Source of the DNA: Oleispira sp036960605
Lineage (GTDB): Bacteria; Pseudomonadota; Gammaproteobacteria; Pseudomonadales; Oceanobacteraceae
Assembly (NCBI GenBank): GCA_036960605.1
Contig: JBALXI010000016.1
Location: 1 to 64,000, forward strand
Direction of reading: 5' to 3'
DNA length: 64,000 nt
Shown here: piece after piece, positions 55,110 through 63,142 of the stretch
Layout of the letters: the number at the start of each line of letters is the position of its first letter
How positions within the stretch are numbered: the stretch's first letter is position 1
The notes under the pieces: generated by a model
What the model was told of the DNA's origin: nothing
The model's database searches: none
Seen by the model: only the letters and a program-made list of their open reading frames with translations
Position numbers and translations under genes: made by a program

Positions 55110-57216
55110 CATACTCCGTTTATTGTTGATGTCTTTTCCTTTTAAGGCTTATGCCTTAACGGTCACTCCACAGTGGCAAGGGGTAGAAATATTTTTTCTG
55201 CTTTTTGCCGTACTGCTGGCAGTGCTCATAGGCTTTATCTATCGGTATCGTAATTCAAACTCTCCAGACCCTAGGCTCGCGTTATTGTGGAGTCATGTGC
55301 CTGATATTATTACAGAAATTGATAGTGACGGAATAATATTAACGGTTAATAGGACGGTAGAAGGCTTTACTGAGGCTGATGTTATTGGTCACTCTAGCTT
55401 TGAGTTCTTATCTCCTGAGGGTGAGGTGATTTTTGCAAAGGCATTAGAGGATGCGATTAATGAACAAGAGCCGCAGCGCTATGAATTAGAATTAAAGAGT
55501 GAAACATCCAGCAGTATTTGGATGGAAAATCGTATTATTCCTATCGTAAAGAATCTAAAAATAATATCGTTGTTAGTGATTGCAACGGTTATAACTGAAC
55601 AAAAAAAAGCAAACCAAATTTTATTAACTTCAAAGGCCGGTGCGGAGCAAGCGAATGCGGCTAAAAGTCAATTTTTAGCCAGTATGAGCCATGAGATACG
55701 AACGCCCATGACCGGCATGTTGGGAATGGCTTCGTTACTTGAGCAGACCGAGCTCAATCATGAGCAACAAGAATGTGTTTCTACCATCCAGCATTCAGCT
55801 GAGCACCTGCTTTCTATCATCAATGACATCTTAGACTTATCCAAGATCGAAGCGAATAAATTAACAATAGATAATGAAAGTTTTGACCTTATACAGTTGA
55901 TTAATTCTCTGGTTGAAATGGTGGGCAGCAAAGCCAAAGAAAAAGGCCTAAATATTCAAGTTTTTATGGATGAAAACACCCCGCAGTACATCGTCAGTGA
56001 TGCGGTTCGCTTGCGTCAAATATTAATGAATTTTCTCACTAATTCGATTAAGTTTACGATGCGTGGGCACGTTATTATTCGGATAGTGACACTACAAGCA
56101 AAAGGCAGTAGTAGTCGCTTGCGTTTTTCTGTTGAGGATAGTGGCATCGGTATGGCCGCGGATAAAGCGGCGTTTATTTTTGATGAATATACCGATGCCC
56201 ATGGAGCTCAGTCGGTACAAATGGGAGGCACTGGGCTGGGGTTAAACATTTGCCGACGTTTAGCAGAGATGCTGGGTGGCAGTGTGGGTTTGGTGAGTAG
56301 CCCAAACTTGGGTTCAAATTTCTGGTTAGATCTAGAGGTGGCACTGGCGAGTGATGAAGCTTCTGCTGCGAGTATCCAATCTCAAATTGCTGTATCTGAA
56401 GCGGTAGCCGGTTCATCTGCCTGGGTTGTGGATGAGGTGAAGGTTAATCGTTTATTAATGAAGGAAGTGGCAAAACGTACCGGGCTGGTGGTCAAAGAAT
56501 TTAATCAACTTAGCAAGGTCATGCTGGCTCTAGAGCAGCAAGCGGCACCTAAGCTATTAGTATTCTCTCGGGAGCTCGGCTCGGCTAAAGTAGAAAGGTT
56601 ATTGCGCGGAATTGTTGATTGTGATGACCATGCTAATATATTTGTTGCTATGACAACCGTCGAGGCCATTAATCTTGATTATGAAGCCTTGATTCAGCAG
56701 GGTATACACGCATATTGGGAGTGGCCGTTAGGGCAGCAAGAACTAAGGTCTATATTAGAGCGGTTATTTTCTCATGATTGGAAAGCGCAACCAGGTACCT
56801 TAATTACTCGATATAAGCGCATTCTTGTAACGGAAGCGGTGCAGGCCAATTGTCGGGGGGATATATTATTAGCGGAAGATAATCTCGTTAATCAGAAAGT
56901 AACCTCACAAATGCTAAGGAAAATGGGATTTAATGTTGATATAGCAGAAAACGGTGAGGAAGCTCTAACTGCTTGGAAACGTAAAAAATATGATGTGATT
57001 TTAATGGATTGTCATATGCCAGTTATGGATGGATTACACGCTACTCGTATGATTCGCATGCAAGAAGAAGATGGGCATACACCTATTTTAGCGCTGACCG
57101 CAGATGTTATGGCGGATAGAAAAGCTGAATGCTTGGAAGTGGGAATGGACGGCTTTATGGCTAAGCCCATTCGAATGGATGAGCTTAGAAAAGAATTATT
57201 AAGATACATTAAATAG
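55090..57216 (+). CDS. Membrane-bound PAS hybrid histidine kinase
   Basis: Hybrid sensor kinase of 708 residues. A short signal or anchor helix (about 6-20), a membrane span (about 28-52), a PAS domain (60-170), HisKA with S-H-E-I-R-T-P-M-T-G-M-L-G-M (His near 204), and HATPase with D-S-G-I-G-M and G-T-G-L-G-L-N-I are followed by a degenerate receiver (about 435-560). The C-terminal receiver (about 590-705) is intact: L-A-E-D-N-L-V-N-Q-K, I-L-M-D-C-H-M-P-V-M-D-G and M-A-K-P-I-R. The ATG at 55090 lies inside the end of the HTH gene (overlap 20 bases), so the two are coupled. A convergent hairpin overlaps its stop codon. Confidence 0.92.
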   Translation: MDQRVINILRLLLMSFPFKAYALTVTPQWQGVEIFFLLFAVLLAVLIGFIYRYRNSNSPDPRLALLWSHVPDIITEIDSDGIILTVNRTVEGFTEADVIGHSSFEFLSPEGEVIFAKALEDAINEQEPQRYELELKSETSSSIWMENRIIPIVKNLKIISLLVIATVITEQKKANQILLTSKAGAEQANAAKSQFLASMSHEIRTPMTGMLGMASLLEQTELNHEQQECVSTIQHSAEHLLSIINDILDLSKIEANKLTIDNESFDLIQLINSLVEMVGSKAKEKGLNIQVFMDENTPQYIVSDAVRLRQILMNFLTNSIKFTMRGHVIIRIVTLQAKGSSSRLRFSVEDSGIGMAADKAAFIFDEYTDAHGAQSVQMGGTGLGLNICRRLAEMLGGSVGLVSSPNLGSNFWLDLEVALASDEASAASIQSQIAVSEAVAGSSAWVVDEVKVNRLLMKEVAKRTGLVVKEFNQLSKVMLALEQQAAPKLLVFSRELGSAKVERLLRGIVDCDDHANIFVAMTTVEAINLDYEALIQQGIHAYWEWPLGQQELRSILERLFSHDWKAQPGTLITRYKRILVTEAVQANCRGDILLAEDNLVNQKVTSQMLRKMGFNVDIAENGEEALTAWKRKKYDVILMDCHMPVMDGLHATRMIRMQEEDGHTPILALTADVMADRKAECLEVGMDGFMAKPIRMDELRKELLRYIK

Positions 57217-57235
57217 CCATAACGACTATTTAATG
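57207..57235. terminator. Inverted repeat overlapping the kinase stop codon
   Basis: Perfect 10-bp arms CATTAAATAG (57207-57216, containing the TAG stop) and CTATTTAATG (57226-57235) with a 9-base loop lie between convergent genes. The stem is AT-rich and no long T run follows; a weak bidirectional terminator is plausible. Confidence 0.5.
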
Positions 57236-57240
57236 GTATT

Positions 57241-57642
57241 TCAAATTAATGCAGGGCCATAAGGAATATAGCGGTTATCGGTTTGTTTCTTTAGCCAGCG
57301 GACAAAGTCTTTTTCTGCGGCTCGATTTTCTGCTTTTAAGTGCCGTAAAAAATAGATCGTCGGGTTTTTACTGCCGAAAGTCCAGCCAGGATATTTCATC
57401 TCCCCTACGGTAAATAACATACACAAGTTTAATACCTGAGTATCGGTGAAATCCTTGATCGCCATTAACCATGCGCTTTGAGGAGCGTTTAGAAGACTGT
57501 TTATTAATTCGACATCAGCGCTTTCAAGGCGCATAACATCCTCTTGTATATTCTCTTGGCTACTGATCAAAGAAGCAAAACCTAATAATTTCTCGGCGGA
57601 AATGTTTGTTTTTTGTTCAGACGGCTGCCATGTATCAACCAT
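57241..57642 (-). CDS. Hypothetical protein, 133 residues
   Basis: I do not recognise this protein. I place the start at ATG 57642 (MVDTWQPSEQK), preceded by AAGAGG on the minus strand; the frame is open 24 codons further upstream, but that extension runs into the promoter region of the next gene. It is soluble and mostly helical, with a Trp/Phe-rich central segment (EMKYPGWTFGSKNPTIYFL) and a basic C-terminus (KDFVRWLKKQTDNRYIPYGP). It is divergent from the acyltransferase gene, 113 bases away. Confidence 0.6.
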   Translation of the reverse strand: MVDTWQPSEQKTNISAEKLLGFASLISSQENIQEDVMRLESADVELINSLLNAPQSAWLMAIKDFTDTQVLNLCMLFTVGEMKYPGWTFGSKNPTIYFLRHLKAENRAAEKDFVRWLKKQTDNRYIPYGPALI

Positions 57643-57755
57643 AATAAATAGCCTCTTAAAGATAGGGATAGGGATATTGCTGCGATATACTATCGCTTCG
57701 TAAAACAGAAACAAGTTATCTTTGTTATATACATGGTTTTTGGTAGGAATATTTA

Positions 57756-58904
57756 ATGGATGAGTTTGCGGATATACGGCCTTATAACGATAGTGAATTC
57801 CAACAGATTATTGAACGTTTATTAGCCGAACCTGATCTGGTTAAGGGGCTAGCTTATTTCATGCGTCCCAATTGGCGCGGACCTTTACGTTTATTGGCAC
57901 GTTCACTAGTGCGTTGGCGTTTACAAAAAGATTTGACGGGGCTTGAATCTATTGCTGAATTTCAACTTTGGCTAGCGGGATACGTTGAAAAAATCATTAA
58001 CAAAACCACAACGGCGCTACAAATAACCGGCATTGATCAACTGGATGGGAGTAAAAGTTATTTATGGCTCTCCAATCATCGAGATATCGCGCTTGACCCC
58101 ACCTTGGTTAATTATGCACTGCACCTGAGTAATAAATCGACAGGTCGAATTGCCATTGGCGACAACTTATTAACCAATCCCGTCGTTGGGGATTTTATGC
58201 GGCTGAATAAGAGCTTCATCGTTAAGCGTTCGATTAAGGCAAAGCGTGAAAAATTCTCAGCTTTGCAGCTATTATCTCGCTATATTCGCCATTCTATTTC
58301 AGATGGGCACTCGGTATGGATTGCGCAGCGAGAAGGTCGTGCAAAAGATGGCATTGATACTACGGATACCGCTGTTTTAAAAATGCTAAGTCTGGCAGGG
58401 CGAACAACAAAAGAAACTTTTTCACAATCATTGCAGGTGCTTAATCCGATTCCTGTCAGTATTAGTTATGAATTTGACCCGTGTGATATTTTAAAAGCGC
58501 GAGAATTGGCTGCCGTTCTTCAAGGTGATATTTATCTGAAAGCGGATAACGAGGATATTACCAGTATCGTTACTGGGCTCATGGGTAAAAAAGGGCGAGT
58601 TCAAATTAGTTTTGGTGAAGAAATTTCACCCGCGCTTTTTCATTCAGCAGAAATGCTGGCCGCAGAAATTGATCGTCAAATCGTCAATGGTTACGCCTGC
58701 TTTCCCATTAACTATGCCGCACATCAGCTACTAGCACAGCAGGGGGTATGTGAGCCTCTTGCAGTGTATGATGATGACGATATTAAATCAGGCACTCAAG
58801 AATTACAGCAGCGCAGTGAAGGTGAGAGTGATGCCGTAAAAACTCAGCTTTATTCTATGTATGCACAACCGATTATTAGGAAACAACATAACCATCATGA
58901 ATAA
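57756..58904 (+). CDS. PlsC-like lysophospholipid acyltransferase
   Basis: Acyltransferase of the PlsC/glycerol-3-phosphate acyltransferase superfamily, 382 residues, expected at the inner membrane and involved in phospholipid or lipid acylation. The active-site motif N-H-R-D-I-A-L-D (H-x4-D, near residue 109) is intact, and the substrate-binding block follows (V-W-I-A-Q-R-E-G-R-A-K-D-G near 187, with E-G-R). It is longer than a typical PlsC (about 245 residues), with extra N-terminal (1-95) and C-terminal regions, resembling the larger bacterial members annotated as 1-acyl-glycerol-3-phosphate acyltransferase. The last residues (KQHNHHE) overlap the next gene's start by 8 bases. Confidence 0.88.
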   Translation: MDEFADIRPYNDSEFQQIIERLLAEPDLVKGLAYFMRPNWRGPLRLLARSLVRWRLQKDLTGLESIAEFQLWLAGYVEKIINKTTTALQITGIDQLDGSKSYLWLSNHRDIALDPTLVNYALHLSNKSTGRIAIGDNLLTNPVVGDFMRLNKSFIVKRSIKAKREKFSALQLLSRYIRHSISDGHSVWIAQREGRAKDGIDTTDTAVLKMLSLAGRTTKETFSQSLQVLNPIPVSISYEFDPCDILKARELAAVLQGDIYLKADNEDITSIVTGLMGKKGRVQISFGEEISPALFHSAEMLAAEIDRQIVNGYACFPINYAAHQLLAQQGVCEPLAVYDDDDIKSGTQELQQRSEGESDAVKTQLYSMYAQPIIRKQHNHHE

Positions 58905-60021
58905 ACTTTTTATAGTCATTGCAAGTTTAGCGTTATCCGCTTGTGATTTAGATTTGGGTTCTAGTTATGACCCAACAACACGAACTATGTATGTCGATTA
59001 TTACCAAGAAGCCTGTGATGAAAGTTCCATCTCACTGTGCTTGCGTACGCGCTTTGATATCGAGGACGATTTTGAAATTAACACAGTAAGCATGTCAGGT
59101 TTTGATAACTTGCAGTGGGGCAGCCGCTATACCGTTCAGGTAGAAGCAGAGCGTGATGGCGATGGTAAGGATACTCATTATCGCTTCGAAAGCATAGATA
59201 GCACTGAGATTTTTGATGCCAGTAATAATAATTTTTTGTTGACGTTTAATATGACCAGCCAAATTCTGTTGGATAACCAGAATAGCAGTTGGATCATTGC
59301 AGCAGAGAAAGTATTTTCCTGTTCTGCAGCTGATTGTATTTTATTAGCGGAATCTTATCGCGATGATCAAAAAATTCAATTGAGTTTTTCTGCAGAAAAT
59401 GACGAGCTGACATTGTTAGCGGTGAAGTGCCAATCGTCAGATTCGAACTTCACTTCCGAGTGTGAAGGTATTAATGATGCGATATTCGATGTCGCTCATT
59501 ATCGATCTGATTGTGGATTATCGGTGCCTAAGTTATGTTCAGTATATAAAGAGGAAGCCGATGCCAGTACTGATTGGAATGTTTTACCATTTGAAATCAC
59601 GGGCTTCACTGCACAATGGGGAAAACAGTATCAGCTGAATGTGGAAGTTAAAATTGAAGCTAAAGATTTGAAATCTGTTACGTTTAAATCAGAAGAAACT
59701 GCAGCAACAGATCAAATAAATGAGTCTTTTAGAATGGTGATGCGCACTGGAGCTTCAGGTTTAGAGGTGTCGGCTAATGATGTGATTCGCTATGATGGAA
59801 TGACATTCAATTGCTCTCAGCTTAGTCAATGTAATGATATTGATGATGCTGTTGAACGTGCAACAGACGCTAATGAGCAGCTTTTGATCTTAGAGGCCTT
59901 CGTAGAAAGTAGCGGCGAAACACCTGTTATTGTGATTAGTGATTTAATCTGTGATGAGCAATCGGATGTGTTTAAAACAGAGTGCGTTGCTAAGCATGAT
60001 GATGTTTATTGGAATGAATGA
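58897..60021 (+). CDS. Lipoprotein with two DUF4377-like domains
   Basis: Predicted lipoprotein of 374 residues. ATG 58897 gives a clean signal (MNKLFIVIASLALSAC, lipobox L-S-A-C); an in-frame ATG at 58861 lies inside the acyltransferase gene and is unlikely. The mature part contains two related halves, each with C-x(6-9)-L-C, a G-F-x-x-x-x-W-G-x-x-Y-x-x-x-V-E core (SGFDNLQWGSRYTVQVE near 68; TGFTAQWGKQYQLNVEV near 247) and further paired cysteines. This pattern resembles DUF4377, a small domain of bacterial envelope lipoproteins related to stress or metal-associated proteins; function is not established. It overlaps the acyltransferase by 8 bases. A strong inverted repeat follows its stop. 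Confidence 0.8.
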   Translation: MNKLFIVIASLALSACDLDLGSSYDPTTRTMYVDYYQEACDESSISLCLRTRFDIEDDFEINTVSMSGFDNLQWGSRYTVQVEAERDGDGKDTHYRFESIDSTEIFDASNNNFLLTFNMTSQILLDNQNSSWIIAAEKVFSCSAADCILLAESYRDDQKIQLSFSAENDELTLLAVKCQSSDSNFTSECEGINDAIFDVAHYRSDCGLSVPKLCSVYKEEADASTDWNVLPFEITGFTAQWGKQYQLNVEVKIEAKDLKSVTFKSEETAATDQINESFRMVMRTGASGLEVSANDVIRYDGMTFNCSQLSQCNDIDDAVERATDANEQLLILEAFVESSGETPVIVISDLICDEQSDVFKTECVAKHDDVYWNE

Positions 60022-60032
60022 TTCAGTCTTTC

Positions 60033-60079
60033 TAACAGACATAAAAAAAGCGGCTAAGCCGCTTTTTTTATGTCTGTTA
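60033..60079. terminator. Long symmetrical bidirectional terminator
   Basis: Perfect 22-base arms (TAACAGACAT and so on to AGCGGC, 60033-60054) around a TAA loop mirror into GCCGCT and a run of seven T (60058-60079). The symmetry gives an A run on one side and a T run on the other, so it terminates both converging genes (58897 and 60098). Confidence 0.95.
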
Positions 60080-60097
60080 TTTGGAATACTAACAGCC

Positions 60098-60895
60098 TTA
60101 CTGGCGATTAATTACCTGACTCATACGCTTGCTGGCTTTCTTAGCAATTGGGCTGCCAGGAAATTCTTGCGTAATCTTACGAAAGTAATTTAAAGCTTTA
60201 GCATTATTACCATGGTTATTATATTCACTCATGTAAATTAAGCCAATTTGATATAGCGCTTTGGATCTCATGCTTGCAGAGGATGCTTTGTTCTCATATA
60301 AAATAAGGTAAACACTTTCTGCATCGTTAACTCGATCACCGGTAATAGCTCGCTCGCTCATGGGTGTTAGTTCAGCATCAAAGGGAATATTTGATTGTTC
60401 TAACAGAGCTTTACGATCCGCCAAAGTTAATAACTCTTTAGCGGTAAGTTGGCTGTTATCAGATTGTCGTTGAATAATTAAAGCAATTTTAGCTTCAATT
60501 TTCTTACGCAAACGTGATTCTGGATATTGCTGTAGGTGTTGATTGAAGTATTTTAGTGCTTCATCATCATTACGCTGTTCAGCGTATGGGTTCATGTACA
60601 ATAAACCAATTTGATAAAGAGTAAGAGACTTAATATTATCGCTATAGCTTTTGCTATTTAAGCCTTTTTTATAGGTAATAACGGCTTCATCAAGATTGTT
60701 TCTCGCAATCGCTTGGACAGAAAAAGTCAGAAGGTCAGGCTCTTCTTGTAATGCTGCGGCCCCTCGTACTTTAATATTCTCTTCATAACGGCCAATAGCA
60801 TGCCCGCCAGCGCCAGCTGCAACAAAAGGCGTGGCGATAGCACAACCGGTTGTGAGCAGTACGAGTAGTGTGAGACCTAAAAATCTAAACTTCAT
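60098..60895 (-). CDS. TPR/Sel1-like lipoprotein
   Basis: Predicted lipoprotein of 265 residues. The start is ATG 60895 (a TTG lies one codon upstream), with AGGGA at suitable spacing on the minus strand. The signal peptide ends in lipobox L-T-T-G-C near residue 18, followed by a small Ala/Gly stretch. Two blocks of tetratricopeptide-type repeats (about 55-120 and 205-260) share Y-Q-I-G-L-I/L-Y-M and A-L-K/N-Y-F-N/R cores, so the protein is built from a duplicated TPR unit. A role as scaffold in envelope assembly is inferred; no partner is adjacent. Confidence 0.8.
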   Translation of the reverse strand: MKFRFLGLTLLVLLTTGCAIATPFVAAGAGGHAIGRYEENIKVRGAAALQEEPDLLTFSVQAIARNNLDEAVITYKKGLNSKSYSDNIKSLTLYQIGLLYMNPYAEQRNDDEALKYFNQHLQQYPESRLRKKIEAKIALIIQRQSDNSQLTAKELLTLADRKALLEQSNIPFDAELTPMSERAITGDRVNDAESVYLILYENKASSASMRSKALYQIGLIYMSEYNNHGNNAKALNYFRKITQEFPGSPIAKKASKRMSQVINRQ

Positions 60896-61078
60896 CAATT
60901 CATCCCTAAAATGTAATTCGTGTGAGAATTTTTTTTGTAATGTTTGTAGTCTAACGATAGCGAGGGTGTTTTAGAAGACATAGATCAAGTAATTTGGTTA
61001 TTAATGATACTGTGAATATGTCTAGTAGTCAGGGTGCGACAAAATAGAGGATCTGGTAAAGCGGAAGGCAGACGAAGG

Positions 61079-61112
61079 TGTAATTACTGAGTATTGATAC
61101 CCAGTAATTACA
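61079..61112. other. Hairpin downstream of the membrane-anchored response regulator
   Basis: Perfect 11-bp arms TGTAATTACTG (61079-61089) and CAGTAATTACA (61102-61112) with a 12-base loop lie 22 bases beyond the stop codon of the minus-strand gene. No T run, so an attenuator, processing signal or weak terminator is possible. Confidence 0.4.
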
Positions 61113-61133
61113 GCGATTAATTACAATAAGACT

Positions 61134-62006
61134 CTAAATAATAAAACCAGCAGCGATAGCCATAGCCGCGCCTAATAAAGCACCGCCTATTAGGCCTCTA
61201 AGCATGGCTGTCTGAGATTGATTCGCAATTTCAACAAGCAAGTTGTTTTGCTGCTCTTCTAATTGTTGAATTTTACTCGCATTTTCTTTAGCTAGAATAT
61301 CAACTTTTTTACGGCTCACTTTATCTGCAATCACCATGATCTGTTTTTGCAGTTGAGGCTGAATGCGTTTAAATAACGAATTGTCATCTGCCAACTCAAA
61401 TAATTGCGTTTGTAGCGGCTTGATATGTTGCTTAAGGCTGCGCTCGGCAATAGTCAGTCGTTCTTGTTGAGTTTGTAATAGCTGATGACTGACACCATCT
61501 AAACCGGCAGCAATTTCAGCTTTGGCAGAAAGAACCGAGGTGTTCAAACGGAGTTGAATCATCTTTTCAATAGCGTCTATAGAAATTTGATGAGTATCAC
61601 TAACATTCGCATGAGTGTCCGCTACGTCATTGGCTGCGGTACTTTCTAACGAATTAATAACGGCCATAATGGCTTGTTGGTTCGCGGGCTTAGGTAAAAC
61701 GCCATTTGCTCCGTGAGATCTGGCCAAGGAATTATATCCATCACCCTCTTTAGAGGTATACATGATGGTGGGGATGCCTTGAGTTTTGGGATTACTCTTA
61801 ATCGTTTGAGTGCACTCAAGTCCGTCCATTCCTGGCATCATGTGATCCATAAAAATGATATCAGGTTGCTGATTTTCTAAATAACTTAGAGCTTCTTCGG
61901 CACTTTCAACCCCTAGAGCAATAACATCCATTTTCTCAAGTAGGCGTTGAAGCATAATACGAGCAGATTTTGAGTCGTCTACGATGAGAGCATTTCTAAT
62001 TGTCAT
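61134..62006 (-). CDS. Response regulator with membrane-anchored coiled-coil tail
   Basis: This 290-residue protein has an intact receiver domain (1-125): D-D-S near residue 10, phospho-acceptor Asp in I-I-F-M-D-H-M-M-P-G-M-D-G (near 54) and T-S-K-E-G near 84. No DNA-binding or enzymatic output follows. Residues about 150-260 are helical and coiled-coil-like (RLTIAERSLKQHIKPLQTQL), and the C-terminus is a glycine/alanine-rich hydrophobic helix (GLIGGALLGAAMAIAAGFII) that could be a membrane anchor. It is an unusual architecture, similar only in general form to orphan receivers that sequester partners. The ATG at 62006 is preceded by AAGGAT. No partner kinase is adjacent. Confidence 0.85.
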   Translation of the reverse strand: MTIRNALIVDDSKSARIMLQRLLEKMDVIALGVESAEEALSYLENQQPDIIFMDHMMPGMDGLECTQTIKSNPKTQGIPTIMYTSKEGDGYNSLARSHGANGVLPKPANQQAIMAVINSLESTAANDVADTHANVSDTHQISIDAIEKMIQLRLNTSVLSAKAEIAAGLDGVSHQLLQTQQERLTIAERSLKQHIKPLQTQLFELADDNSLFKRIQPQLQKQIMVIADKVSRKKVDILAKENASKIQQLEEQQNNLLVEIANQSQTAMLRGLIGGALLGAAMAIAAGFII

Positions 62007-62251
62007 GGGGGTGCATATCCTTTATCACGCGAAAGTCGCAGTGAAGTTAACATTCAGCAATAGTGGCCTGCTTACATAGAATCGTCAATAGTCTGTCTCA
62101 GTAATAAATACGAAATAGTGCTCATTTATTGTCAAAATTAAGAATACGGTTAATTTATATCTAGGGAAGCTAGCTGCCTTGGTCATGCGGCATTACACTG
62201 TAGTGATATTTCTGTTGTCGATGAGTAATTAAATGAAAGGATCCGGATTTT

Positions 62252-63142
62252 ATGGGTAATGATGCTAGGTTGACGCAAAGTGCCGCAATATTTTCTATTA
62301 TTATTGCAGCGATTCTTATTATAGGTAAAGGGATTGCTTGGGTCGATACGGATGCTTCCAGTGTTCTAGCGTCTTTTGCTGATTCCAGTTTGGATATTAT
62401 CATTTCGTTAATCAATTTTTTTGCCATTCGTTTTGCATTTTCACCTGCTGATAAAGAGCATCCTTTTGGCCATGGTAAAGCTGAGTCTCTTGCGGCTTTA
62501 ATGCAATCGGCATTTATCTCTGGATCTGCATTTGTTTTACTTCTACATGCGAGTGAGCGTTTAATTAACCCTCAGCCTATTGAATCTTGGCAGCTAGCGG
62601 CTTGGGTGATGGCTCTTTCATTTGTTTTGACGATTGTTTTGGTTCTTTATCAGCGCTGGGTCTACAGCAAAACGGGTTCTCTCGCGGTTAAGGCAGACTC
62701 TGCTCATTATGTGGGCGATATTCTAGCCACGGTTGCTGTAATGGTCGCTTTGTTAGGGGCTCAGTGGAATATAGTGTGGCTCGACCCTGCGGTGGCCCTA
62801 TTTATTGTATTGGCTCTATTGAAAAGTGCATTTGGTATCGCTAAGGAAGCGCTCAATATGTTGATGGATCATGCATTGGATCCTGATGTCGTCAAGACGA
62901 TTGAAGAACTGGTTGCGGATAATACTTCAATTTTAGGCTGTCATGATATTAAAACGAGGCAATCTGGAACCGTTCAATTTATTCAGGTTCATTTAGATTT
63001 TTCCGCTGATGATTCTTTATTTCATGCCCACTCTCAAGGAGAGTGGTTGGTTGAGCAACTGATTAAAAAGTATCCACGTGCTGATGTGCTAATTCATCAT
63101 GATCCGGTTGAGCAATATAATGAGAGCGTGAAAGGAAGCTGA
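62252..63142 (+). CDS. fieF: Cation-efflux pump FieF (CDF family)
   Basis: Inner-membrane cation diffusion facilitator of 296 residues, exporting Fe2+ or Zn2+ in exchange for protons. Six membrane spans are evident. The metal sites are those of FieF: F-A-D-S-S-L-D in helix 2, H-P-F-G-H-G-K-A-E-S-L-A-A-L in the cytoplasmic loop and K-A-D-S-A-H-Y-V-G-D in helix 5. The cytoplasmic metallochaperone-like C-terminal domain (from about 205) keeps C-H-D-I-K-T-R and V-H-L-D-F. Escherichia coli FieF is 300 residues. The stop overlaps the next gene's start by one base. Confidence 0.93.
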   Translation: MGNDARLTQSAAIFSIIIAAILIIGKGIAWVDTDASSVLASFADSSLDIIISLINFFAIRFAFSPADKEHPFGHGKAESLAALMQSAFISGSAFVLLLHASERLINPQPIESWQLAAWVMALSFVLTIVLVLYQRWVYSKTGSLAVKADSAHYVGDILATVAVMVALLGAQWNIVWLDPAVALFIVLALLKSAFGIAKEALNMLMDHALDPDVVKTIEELVADNTSILGCHDIKTRQSGTVQFIQVHLDFSADDSLFHAHSQGEWLVEQLIKKYPRADVLIHHDPVEQYNESVKGS

